Below are positions 1 to 6,586 of a stretch of 10,710 nt of DNA, piece by piece. The DNA comes from JAXDLK01 sp034666665 (GTDB taxonomy: Bacteria; Desulfobacterota; Binatia; JACPRU01), in NCBI GenBank assembly GCA_034666665.1, contig JAXDLK010000010.1, forward strand, positions 1 through 10,710. The letters run 5' to 3'. The position numbers were made by a program, and so were the translations under genes. The first letter of the stretch is position 1; the number at the start of each line of letters is the position of its first letter. Under the pieces are notes generated by a model. It was not told the DNA's origin. It ran no database searches and worked only from the letters and a program-made list of their open reading frames with translations.

Positions 1-89
1 TCGCCGCGACTGAGGGTGCCGCTCCAGTTCGAGGCGAAGGGTCGAAGGAGACAGAGGATCCGCTCGGTCGTGCTCTTCTCGGCGGACAT
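1..89 (-). CDS. N-terminal fragment of a divergently transcribed protein of unknown function
   Basis: An ATG at 89-87 opens a frame that stays open to the left edge (29 codons). The visible product begins MSAEKSTTERILCLLRPF. It is preceded by a Shine-Dalgarno-like AAGGGA (minus strand, 103-98) with 8 nt spacing and, further up, by a promoter-like pair of hexamers. About 24 of the first 28 codons after the ATG end in G or C, which matches the other genes in the window. Too little is seen to name a family; no signal peptide or membrane segment is evident in these residues. It is transcribed away from the DUF4175-like/moxR cluster. The alternative is that this is chance open sequence in a GC-rich intergenic region, but promoter, SD, start and codon use all agree. 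Confidence 0.5.
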   Translation of the reverse strand, partial: MSAEKSTTERILCLLRPFASNWSGTLSRG

Positions 90-115
90 CGCGTTCGTCC
101 CTTCGATCGTGTCGG

Positions 116-144
116 ATGGTAACGCAGCCCCTGGTGCCTTTCAA
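116..144 (-). promoter_or_regulatory. sigma70-type promoter for the left-edge gene
   Basis: On the minus strand TTGAAA (144-139, 5 of 6 matches to the -35 consensus) is separated by exactly 17 nt from TACCAT (121-116, 4 of 6 matches to the -10 consensus). The predicted transcript would begin near 109, giving a leader of about 20 nt that contains the AAGGGA Shine-Dalgarno and the ATG at 89. Prediction from consensus only. Confidence 0.5.
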
Positions 145-187
145 CCGAAGTCGCGCGCCGACCCGGAGCAGCGTGCGCGCGCGGCCG

Positions 188-216
188 TTGACCCGCTTCC
201 GCCGCTTCCTTATGGG
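188..216 (+). promoter_or_regulatory. candidate sigma70 promoter for the MoxR cluster
   Basis: TTGACC (188-193, 5 of 6 to -35) lies 17 nt before TATGGG (211-216, 3 of 6 to -10). A start of transcription near 222-224 would leave only 7-9 nt before the ATG at 231 and would cut into the otherwise good Shine-Dalgarno GAAGAAGG (215-222). Either the mRNA is nearly leaderless or the real start lies further upstream; the -10 box is weak, so this is tentative. Confidence 0.3.
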
Positions 217-230
217 AAGAAGGTAGCTCG

Positions 231-1583
231 ATGGCCGACGCCAAGCCTCCCTTCCGCCCGCGGTCGCTCGAAGGCGAGGGCCGAAGCGCCGACGACGTCC
301 TCGGACAGCTCGCGCGCCTTCGCCGGCGCGTGAACGTGGTCGCCGCCCAGGAGGCGCTCTACTCGACCGCGGCCTTCGCGCTGCTCGCCGTATCGACCGT
401 CGTCGTGCTGGCGTTCGCGCTCTCGCCCGGCTGGTACGGGGTCGCCGTCTGGGTCGTCACGGCACTCCTGCTGCTGACCGCCGCCGCCAAGGCGCGCGCG
501 CTCCGACACGAGTGGCTGCCCCGGCGTGGCGCCGCCGTCGCCGTCGACCGCCGCGCGCACCTCGAGGAGCGCCTCGCCACGCTCGTCGCGCTGGCGCCGG
601 CGCCGGGCGGCAGCCGCCTCTGGAGCGTGCTGGTGAAGGACAACCTGCGGCGGCTTCCCGAGTGGTCGCCGCAGCGGATGGCGCCGCGGCTCTTGCCGGG
701 GAGCTTCTGGCTCGCGCTCCTCCTGCTCCTCGGCACCGTGGCGTTGCTGCAGCTGTCGAGCATCCTTCCCGGAGAAGGCGGTGTCTTCCCGCGGCTCGTG
801 CCGCGCGATGCTCCCGCCGACCTGGCGCTCTTGCCGCCGCCGGAGGGCGTTCCTCCTCCCGAGGAGAGCCGCGAGATGCAGAACGGGACCGGGCTGATGG
901 ATCTCTCCTCGATCCTGAACTCGCTCCCGGCAAAGCTCCGCGACGAGATCCTCCGGCGAGCGAAGCGCATGCCTCCGGGCATGAAGCCGCCACCCGGCGC
1001 GAAGCCGATCGCCGGCGGCGGTGCGCGGGGGTCGTCCGCGAGCGGCTCGCCGCCGGACGGCCGCGGCGAGAAGAGTCCGTCCGATCGCCAGCCGCTCGCC
1101 GCCTCGCCGGACGGCGCGGCCGGCGACAAGGCGCTCGAGGCTCCGGAGCTCGCCGAGCGCGGCCGGCAAGGGCGCGACAAGGCGGACGGCAAGCTCCTGC
1201 CGCCCGTCCGTGGCGAGGGACTGAAGACGCTGCCCCGTGCGGGAACGCCCTCGAAGGAGGACCGCGGCAAGGCGGCGTCGCAGCTCGCGGGTTCCGGAGC
1301 CGGGGCGGGCGCCGGCAGCGGACCGGCGCAAGGCGAGCTCTACGGCGCGAAGGAGCCCGGCGGCGACGCCGACGGCTCGTTCCAGCTCGACCTCGACGGC
1401 AAGGCGGAGCCGAGCGGCGATCAGGGCGGCAGCGAGGGCGATCCGTCGCGCCCGGCCGGCGCGCTCGCCAAGGACCAAGAGATCGACGACGCCGTCCGAC
1501 GGGCGCAGGTGCCGCCGGAGTACGAGGCGATCGTCAAGCGGATCTTCCGGCGGGACGAGAGCCCCGCCGCGGCGGGCAACTGA
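231..1583 (+). CDS. DUF4175-like three-TM protein with a disordered tail, partner of MoxR
   Basis: A 450-residue protein without enzymatic motifs. Hydrophobic segments lie at about residues 43-65, 67-89 and 157-180, so the N-terminal third is an inner-membrane unit. Between TM2 and TM3 is a soluble stretch containing VDRRAHLEERLATL (105-118), a pattern I associate with DUF4175-like proteins of MoxR operons. Residues about 190-415 are low in complexity, rich in Gly, Pro, Ala, Asp and Lys (for example GAGAGAG near 357-363), and are probably disordered. The last 25 residues become ordered again, with VPPEYEAIVKRIF at 427-439. The ATG at 231 has a good Shine-Dalgarno (GAAGAAGG, 8 nt spacing). The stop TGA directly abuts an ATG in the moxR frame, indicating coupled expression. 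Role inferred, not shown: a membrane client or anchor of the adjacent AAA+ ATPase. The family name is from memory of similar proteins and needs a profile search. Confidence 0.7.
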   Translation: MADAKPPFRPRSLEGEGRSADDVLGQLARLRRRVNVVAAQEALYSTAAFALLAVSTVVVLAFALSPGWYGVAVWVVTALLLLTAAAKARALRHEWLPRRGAAVAVDRRAHLEERLATLVALAPAPGGSRLWSVLVKDNLRRLPEWSPQRMAPRLLPGSFWLALLLLLGTVALLQLSSILPGEGGVFPRLVPRDAPADLALLPPPEGVPPPEESREMQNGTGLMDLSSILNSLPAKLRDEILRRAKRMPPGMKPPPGAKPIAGGGARGSSASGSPPDGRGEKSPSDRQPLAASPDGAAGDKALEAPELAERGRQGRDKADGKLLPPVRGEGLKTLPRAGTPSKEDRGKAASQLAGSGAGAGAGSGPAQGELYGAKEPGGDADGSFQLDLDGKAEPSGDQGGSEGDPSRPAGALAKDQEIDDAVRRAQVPPEYEAIVKRIFRRDESPAAAGN

Positions 1584-1613
1584 ATGACCAGCGCAGGACG
1601 AGAGAGGAGCGCC

Positions 1614-2657
1614 GTGGAACCGACCGGGGAGAAGCTGATCGACGACTTCCGCCAGACCTTCCGCAAGATCTTCGACCAGGTCGGGCGGGTGGTCGTCGGC
1701 CATCAGGACATCATCGAGCAGATCCTCGTCGCCTTCTTCGCGGGCGGCCACGTGCTCATCGAAGGCGTTCCGGGCACCGGCAAGACGCTGATCGCCCGCT
1801 GCCTCGGGGAGGCGCTGAACCTGAGCTTCAGCCGCATCCAGTTCACCGTCGACCTGATGCCGGCGGACGTGACCGGGACCCGCGTGATCCTCGACCGCGA
1901 GGACGGCCGTCGCGACATGGTCTTCGTGCAGGGACCGCTCTTCAGCCACGTGCTGCTCGCCGACGAGATCAATCGCGCGACGCCGAAGACGCAGTCCGCC
2001 CTTCTCGAGGCGATGGCCGAGCTGCAGGTGACCGTCGCGGGGACCACGCACCGCCTGGCGCCGCCCTTCTTCGTGATCGCCACCCTGAACCCGATCGAGA
2101 TGGAGGGGACCTATCCTTTGCCCGAGGCGCAGCTCGACCGCTTCTTCTTCAAGGTTCGCCTGCCGTATCCGGCGCACGAGGACATGAAGCGTATCCTCGA
2201 CACGACTACCGGCGCCGAGCTGCCGCAGATCTCGCCGGTGTTCTCGCCCGAGGAGGCCCCGGTGAGGATCGAGGCGCTGAAGCGCGTCGTCCGCGAGGTG
2301 ATGGTGGCGCCGCATCTCCAGGACTACGCCGCGACCATCATCCAGGCGACGGTTCCGGAGCACTCGCCGTTCGCCGGCGGCTCGTCGTCGTCGAAGGTCG
2401 TCCGCGACGAGTACGTGAAGAAGTACGTGAACTTCGGCTCGAGCCCCCGGGGCGGACAGACGCTGATCCTCGGCGGCAAGGTCTACGCGCTGCTCGCCGG
2501 TCGGGTGAACGTCTCGGCGGAGGACATCGAGCGTGCCGCCGTGCCCGGTCTCAATCACCGGCTGGTGCTCAACTTCTCCGCCGAGGCCGAGCGCGTGGAT
2601 CCGCGCCAGATCATCGAGCGCACGGTGCAGGCCCTGAAGAAGTCCGCCCGGCGCTGA
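1614..2657 (+). CDS. moxR: MoxR-family AAA+ ATPase
   Basis: A cytoplasmic AAA+ ATPase of the MoxR group, which act as chaperone-like machines in maturation of metal-containing or membrane-associated complexes. Numbered from the upstream ATG at 1584, the Walker A is GVPGTGKT (61-68), Walker B LLADEIN (124-130), sensor 1 ATLNP (166-170, where ATQNP is more common) and the arginine-finger region LPEAQLDRF (179-187); the C-terminal helical lid follows. I place the start at GTG 1614, giving 347 residues: it has a strong purine-rich ribosome site (GAGAGGAG, 1602-1609), and the ten extra codons from ATG 1584 have no ribosome site, use A-ending and rare codons, and add nothing conserved. Nearby genes are the DUF4175-like protein upstream and a cysteine hydrolase downstream; no DUF58 or VWA gene follows, which is unusual. 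Family assignment is firm, the client is unknown. Confidence 0.95.
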   Translation: MEPTGEKLIDDFRQTFRKIFDQVGRVVVGHQDIIEQILVAFFAGGHVLIEGVPGTGKTLIARCLGEALNLSFSRIQFTVDLMPADVTGTRVILDREDGRRDMVFVQGPLFSHVLLADEINRATPKTQSALLEAMAELQVTVAGTTHRLAPPFFVIATLNPIEMEGTYPLPEAQLDRFFFKVRLPYPAHEDMKRILDTTTGAELPQISPVFSPEEAPVRIEALKRVVREVMVAPHLQDYAATIIQATVPEHSPFAGGSSSSKVVRDEYVKKYVNFGSSPRGGQTLILGGKVYALLAGRVNVSAEDIERAAVPGLNHRLVLNFSAEAERVDPRQIIERTVQALKKSARR

Positions 2658-2694
2658 GACGACATTCGTTTAGGCAACGGCGGCGCGCTTCGGC

Positions 2695-2700
2695 TACACT
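2695..2700 (+). promoter_or_regulatory. -10-like box just before the cysteine hydrolase gene
   Basis: TACACT matches the -10 consensus at four positions and fits the TANNNT form. It ends 9 nt before the ATG at 2710. No convincing -35 hexamer is seen 16-18 nt upstream, and there is no clear Shine-Dalgarno before the ATG. If used, the transcript would be leaderless or nearly so. Confidence 0.25.
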
Positions 2701-2709
2701 CGAAGCGAC

Positions 2710-3561
2710 ATGCCGATCGGGGCGCGCGTGCGGCGATGGCTGGTCGAGCGCATCGTCGGGATCCTGACTCAGCCCCTCGCCGCGTACGAGCAGCGGGTCC
2801 CGAACGATCTCATCAAGCTCGCGCGTCACCTCCGGAAGGGCGACGTCATCCTCGTCGAGGGGGACCAGCGCGTCAGCGTCGTGATCAAGTACCTGACGCA
2901 AAGCTCCTGGTCGCACTCCGCCTTGTACATCGGAGACGAGCTCCTGCGGCGGTCGCCGGAGCGGCAGGACGAGCTTCGCGAGCGCTTCGGTGACGAGGCG
3001 GGACGTCTCGTCGTGGAAGCGCTGATGGAAGGCGTCGTCGTCTCGCCGCTCTCCAAGTACGCCGCGTTCAACCTGCGCGTCTGCCGGCCTTACAACATCC
3101 GGCGCGAGGACCTCGGACGCGTCGTCGATGCCGTGATGGCGCGGATCGGGCAGAAGTACGACCTCCGGAACGTCGTCGACCTCGCGCGCTACTTCTTTCC
3201 CGTGAGCCTGATCCCGAGGCGCTTCCGCCGCCGCGCGCTGCTCTTCGGCAGCGGCCTCCCGACCGAGGTGATCTGCTCGAGCATGATCGCGCTGGCCTTC
3301 CAGGACGTCGGTTTTCCGATCCTGCCGCGCGTCGTCGCATCGGATACGCCGCTGCCTCCGCGTACCGCTCTCGAGCGCCTGCTCGGCCGTTACCCGGCGC
3401 CGACGCGGCGGTACTTCCGCCAGTCGCCGACGCTGGTCACGCCTCGCGAGTTCGACCTCTCGCCGTACTTCGAGATCATCAAGTTCAATTTCATCGAGGA
3501 CACGAAGTTCGACTACCGGAAGATCCTCTGGACGGAGGAGGACAAGGCCTCCGCCGGCTGA
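2710..3561 (+). CDS. YiiX/YebB-like (NlpC/P60 superfamily, permuted papain fold) cysteine hydrolase
   Basis: 283 residues. The family is a circularly permuted papain-like fold in which the catalytic His precedes the Cys. Here GDVILVEG (44-51) begins the core, the His lies in WSHSALYIGD (67-76, His69) and the Cys in TEVICSSMIALAF (185-197, Cys189), a typical arrangement. Residues 77-105 are a charged insert, and the C-terminal part contains DLSPYFEIIKF and FDYRKILW, a tail I recall from bacterial YiiX-like proteins. No signal peptide is visible; the N-terminus is amphipathic (residues 8-25), so the enzyme may sit on the membrane. Known members are amidases or thioesterases acting on peptide or lipid-linked bonds; the substrate here cannot be told. 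It follows moxR by 52 bp in the same direction, and a -10-like box lies in that gap, so it may be co-transcribed or separately started. A perfect hairpin follows the stop. Confidence 0.85.
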   Translation: MPIGARVRRWLVERIVGILTQPLAAYEQRVPNDLIKLARHLRKGDVILVEGDQRVSVVIKYLTQSSWSHSALYIGDELLRRSPERQDELRERFGDEAGRLVVEALMEGVVVSPLSKYAAFNLRVCRPYNIRREDLGRVVDAVMARIGQKYDLRNVVDLARYFFPVSLIPRRFRRRALLFGSGLPTEVICSSMIALAFQDVGFPILPRVVASDTPLPPRTALERLLGRYPAPTRRYFRQSPTLVTPREFDLSPYFEIIKFNFIEDTKFDYRKILWTEEDKASAG

Positions 3562-3566
3562 TCTCC

Positions 3567-3590
3567 GCGGGAGGCCGACTTGCCTCCCGC
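3567..3590 (+). terminator. hairpin after the cysteine hydrolase gene
   Basis: GCGGGAGGC (3567-3575) and GCCTCCCGC (3582-3590) form a perfect 9-bp, GC-rich stem with a 6-nt loop, starting 6 nt after the stop codon. No T-run follows (ACGCGAATCC), so it is not a classic intrinsic terminator; it may stop transcription weakly or protect the 3' end of the message. It separates the MoxR cluster from the glycosyltransferase gene. Confidence 0.5.
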
Positions 3591-3622
3591 ACGCGAATCC
3601 TCTAGCCCTGCCGGTCGCGTCG

Positions 3623-5383
3623 ATGCTGTCGGAGCGACGATCCGTCTGGGCGCTCGCGCTGCTCGCCTTCTGTCTCTTCCTCTACGTCTGGCGGCTCGGC
3701 GAGATCCCCTTCTACACCAAGGGTGAGCCGCGCGAGGCGGTTCAGGTGTGGGAGGAAGTTCACTCGGGCGAATGGGTGCTGCCGCTCCGGAACGGCCGCG
3801 AGCTGCCCTCGAAGCCGCCCCTCTTTCACTGGATCGGCGGCGTGACGGCGCTGATCACCGGCACCGTCGACGAGTTCGCGGTGCGCTTTCCCTCGGCGCT
3901 GCTGGCGACGCTCGCCGTGCTGCTGACGTTCTGGCTCGGCAGCGAGAAGTGGGGAGTCCTCGCCGGGGTCTACGCCGGTTTCATCGTGGCGACGAACTTC
4001 GAGTGGTTCCGCGCTGCGACCACGGCCCGCGTGGACATGACGCTCACCGCGTTCCTGACCGCGGCGTTCGTGGCGCTCGACCGCGTGGTCTCCGCCCCGT
4101 TCTCGCCGCCGCCGGGCGCGCTCCTCGGCTTCTACGTGTCGATGGGCCTCGCCGCGCTCGCCAAAGGCCCGGTCGGCATCGTCCTGCCCATGTTGACGGC
4201 CGTCGTCTACCTGGCGATCACGCGCGATCTCGCGCGCCTCCGCCGCATGCACCTCTTCGCCGGCGGCGCGATCGCCGGAGGCATCGCCGTCGCGTGGTAC
4301 GTCCTCGCGTACCTGCAGGGCGGCGAGAGCTTCGTCTACAAGCATCTCTGGGTCGAGAACGTCGGCCGCTTCTTCGCCGCCGGCGAATCGGGCGCGGGTC
4401 ACGAGCACCCGTTCTACTATCTGGTTCCGGCGTTCGTGCTGAACTTCGCCCCGTGGAGCTTCTTCCTGGTTCCGCTCGGGATCTTCCTGAACCGCATCCG
4501 CGACCGTCTGGTGACCGGGGGCTACGCCTACGAGCTCGTCTGGTTCGCGACCGTCCTGGTGTTCTACTCGGTTTCGCAGAGCAAGCGCTCCGTCTACCTG
4601 CTGCCGGCGTACCCCGCCGCGGCGCTCCTCCTCGGCGCGTGGTGGCAGCATCTGACGAACGAGGCGTTCGCCATGCCGCGGACGGTGATCGAGGCGCTCC
4701 ACTGGACCGGCGTCTTCCTCGCCGCCGCAACGGTGGTGCTGATCGGCGTGCTTCTCGCCGAGGGCTACGGCGCGGAGCCGCTCGCGATCCTGCGCCCGCT
4801 GCTCTCGCCGAAGGACCAGGCGAACCTGCCGTTCGTGCACGAGATCATCCAGTCGCGCTTCTCCGTGGTGTCGCTCTGGATCCTCGCGCTCGTGCCGGTG
4901 CTGCTGCTCTTCCTCCTCTCGGTTCGGCGGCGCCGCTGGACGCTCGTGTTCGCATCCTTGGTCGCGTTCTTCGCCAGCATCACTTCGGTGGTGAACGGCG
5001 TCTTCCACCCGGCGCTCGCATGGCGCCTCACCTACAAGCCTTTTTTCGAGGTGGTCCGCGGCACCGTCCAGCCGGACGACCAGATCTACTTCTACAAGAC
5101 GTTCGACTACGGCGCGGTCTTCTATTCTCGCCGCCACATTCCCCCGATCAAGGACCCGACGGAGCCCGCCTCGTCGGCGGAGCGTCGCACCTACGTGCTG
5201 ATGCGCAGCCGGACCTGGGAGAGACTGCCGGAGGAGCGCCGCGCGCGTCTCCGCTATCTTCACGAGAGCGACGGCGGCGGGCCGAAGGGCGATTCCCGGC
5301 TGGTGTTCGCGCTGGTCAAGAGCGAGGAGCCGGCGCCGGCTTCGAGCGCCGGCTCCGAACTCGACGACGATCAGAACGGATAG
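3623..5383 (+). CDS. ArnT/PMT-type (GT83-like) polyprenyl-phosphate sugar transferase
   Basis: 586 residues with an N-terminal membrane helix (about 9-25), then many further helices and a C-terminal soluble, probably periplasmic, domain from about 470. The first periplasmic loop carries the acidic GT-C signature FYTKGEPREA (30-39; Glu35, Arg37, Glu38), followed by SKPPLFHW (63-70), both typical of ArnT and related PMT-family enzymes that move a sugar from a polyprenyl-phosphate carrier to lipid A, another lipid or a protein. FYSVSQSKRSVYLLPAYPA in the middle is also typical. The acceptor and sugar cannot be read from sequence; calling it ArnT proper would be too specific. The start at ATG 3623 has no clear Shine-Dalgarno. 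Its last 13 bp overlap the 3' end of the convergent Omp85-like gene. Alternatives within GT-C (GT39-like) are possible. Confidence 0.88.
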   Translation: MLSERRSVWALALLAFCLFLYVWRLGEIPFYTKGEPREAVQVWEEVHSGEWVLPLRNGRELPSKPPLFHWIGGVTALITGTVDEFAVRFPSALLATLAVLLTFWLGSEKWGVLAGVYAGFIVATNFEWFRAATTARVDMTLTAFLTAAFVALDRVVSAPFSPPPGALLGFYVSMGLAALAKGPVGIVLPMLTAVVYLAITRDLARLRRMHLFAGGAIAGGIAVAWYVLAYLQGGESFVYKHLWVENVGRFFAAGESGAGHEHPFYYLVPAFVLNFAPWSFFLVPLGIFLNRIRDRLVTGGYAYELVWFATVLVFYSVSQSKRSVYLLPAYPAAALLLGAWWQHLTNEAFAMPRTVIEALHWTGVFLAAATVVLIGVLLAEGYGAEPLAILRPLLSPKDQANLPFVHEIIQSRFSVVSLWILALVPVLLLFLLSVRRRRWTLVFASLVAFFASITSVVNGVFHPALAWRLTYKPFFEVVRGTVQPDDQIYFYKTFDYGAVFYSRRHIPPIKDPTEPASSAERRTYVLMRSRTWERLPEERRARLRYLHESDGGGPKGDSRLVFALVKSEEPAPASSAGSELDDDQNG

Positions 5384-6549
5384 TCGAGGCCGGTGAAGAC
5401 CGCCGGACCGTCGGTGCCGAAGCCGAGATCGACGAAGCCGACGACCTGCGGCCGGACCACGCCGCGGAACCCGACCCCGGCCACCGGGTGGAGGTCGTCG
5501 AAGGGCACCGACGCCGCATCGGAGAACACCTGGCCGACGTCGGCGAAGGGCGCCACCTCGAGCTCCGGCACGACGCCGAAGAGCTCGCGGCGAAACGCCA
5601 TCGTGCGGAGCTCGACGCTGCTGAAGAACCGGTGCGCGTCGACGAAGCGGTCGGTGCCGAATCCGCGCAGGCTCTTCTTCCCACCGATCGAGTTCAGCTC
5701 GTAGAACGGAGCACGGTCCGCGCCGCCGGTGTAGTCGAGCACACCATGCAGGGCGAGCACGACACGTTCGTGCAGCGGGACGAACTCGCGTACCTCGAAC
5801 CCGTACTTCACGAACGACGTCGAGCTGCCGAGCGCCTCGTCCACGAGCTCGAAGTAGCCCGCGCCGTAGGTGCCCCGGGTGGTGATCGTCGGCGAGTCGC
5901 GGTCGTCGTAGGCGAAGATCACGCGCTCGCCGTGGATGCGGCTGCCCTCGAGGCCTTTCGTCATCGGAAAGAGCTCGGCGGTGAACGGCAGCTTGTCGAC
6001 TCCGCCGTCGGCGATGCCCACGTCCTCGACGCGCGCTTGCCAGGCGATCTGCCACTCCGGCAGGAATCGATAGGCCAGCCGGAGGAGAAACGAGAACTTC
6101 CGCTGCGTGTAGTTCGTCTCGGTCTCGTCGTCGGTGTCGTTGCCGAAACCGTAGAAGCGAAGGCGCGAGTCCCGGAAGAAGGTCACGTTCGAGAGCACGT
6201 CGACCAGGCCGCCGAAGAGGTTCCGGTGCTCGTACTCGCCGATGTAGTCCTCGTCGATGTTCTGCGACTTCCTGAGCGTCAGGTAGTACTTGAGGTCGAT
6301 GGTCGGGTAGCCGAACAAGCGGAAGGCCGGGTAGACGCCGGTGATCTCGTTGTAGCGAACGTCGCTGGCGATGATGTGCTCGATCCGCCCCTGCGGGTCG
6401 AGCAACAGCACCACGGGCAGAAACCCGTACGTGTTGCCCTCGTTGGGGTCCGTCAGGATCTCGGGGAGCGGGATCACGCTGATCCCCGCGAGAGCCGGGA
6501 TCGCCGCCGAGAGCGCCGCTCCCAGGAGCACCGCCGCCAGCTTGTGCAC
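5371..6549 (-). CDS. POTRA-less Omp85/BamA-TamA superfamily outer-membrane beta-barrel protein
   Basis: 392 residues, starting at GTG 6549 with a signal peptide (MHKLAAVLLGAALSAAIPALA, hydrophobic to about residue 21). The remainder alternates polar and hydrophobic residues as in a 16-strand barrel and ends in Phe (DYPF), the usual outer-membrane barrel terminus. The Omp85 loop-6 motif is present as GGKKSLRGFGTDRF (289-302), and AYDDRDSPTITTRG (213-226) is another recognisable family stretch. There are no N-terminal POTRA domains, so it belongs to the short Omp85 group whose function is poorly known, rather than to BamA or TamA themselves. It lies 9 bp downstream of the GT87 gene, so it may be translated from the same message, but a promoter-like pair also precedes it. 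No Shine-Dalgarno is seen before the GTG. Family firm; function unknown. Confidence 0.88.
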   Translation of the reverse strand: MHKLAAVLLGAALSAAIPALAGISVIPLPEILTDPNEGNTYGFLPVVLLLDPQGRIEHIIASDVRYNEITGVYPAFRLFGYPTIDLKYYLTLRKSQNIDEDYIGEYEHRNLFGGLVDVLSNVTFFRDSRLRFYGFGNDTDDETETNYTQRKFSFLLRLAYRFLPEWQIAWQARVEDVGIADGGVDKLPFTAELFPMTKGLEGSRIHGERVIFAYDDRDSPTITTRGTYGAGYFELVDEALGSSTSFVKYGFEVREFVPLHERVVLALHGVLDYTGGADRAPFYELNSIGGKKSLRGFGTDRFVDAHRFFSSVELRTMAFRRELFGVVPELEVAPFADVGQVFSDAASVPFDDLHPVAGVGFRGVVRPQVVGFVDLGFGTDGPAVFTGLDYPF

Positions 6550-6557
6550 GTCGGGAA

Positions 6558-6586
6558 GCTATACCGTCCGACCCGCAGGTCGTAAA
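6558..6586 (-). promoter_or_regulatory. candidate sigma70 promoter for the Omp85-like gene
   Basis: On the minus strand TTTACG (6586-6581, 4 of 6 to -35) and TATAGC (6563-6558, 4 of 6 to -10) are spaced by 17 nt, inside the last codons of the GT87 gene. The -10 box ends 8 nt before the GTG start, so a message made here would be leaderless or nearly so, consistent with the absence of a Shine-Dalgarno. Prediction only. Confidence 0.35.

Noticed and set aside
16..333. 105-codon plus-strand ORF at the left edge
   Set aside because: Covers the divergent promoter region and runs into the DUF4175-like gene in another frame; no ribosome site or family pattern.
1290..1420. Repeat array or CRISPR-like element in the GC-rich segment of the DUF4175-like gene
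   Set aside because: The repetition is codon-level low complexity (Gly-Ala runs) within an intact reading frame; no regular direct repeats with spacers.
210..2558. 782-codon open frame on the minus strand, opposite the DUF4175-like and moxR genes
   Set aside because: Arg/Gly/Leu/Glu-rich product with no family pattern, lying opposite a moxR gene whose Walker motifs are clear. Typical antisense shadow at very high GC.
512..2767. 751-codon open frame on the plus strand overlapping moxR
   Set aside because: Arg/Ala-rich low-complexity product in a different frame from the recognisable ATPase; a GC-driven shadow.
3748..6585. 945-codon open frame on the plus strand
   Set aside because: Overlaps the GT83-like gene in another frame and continues antisense to the Omp85 gene; no recognisable sequence.
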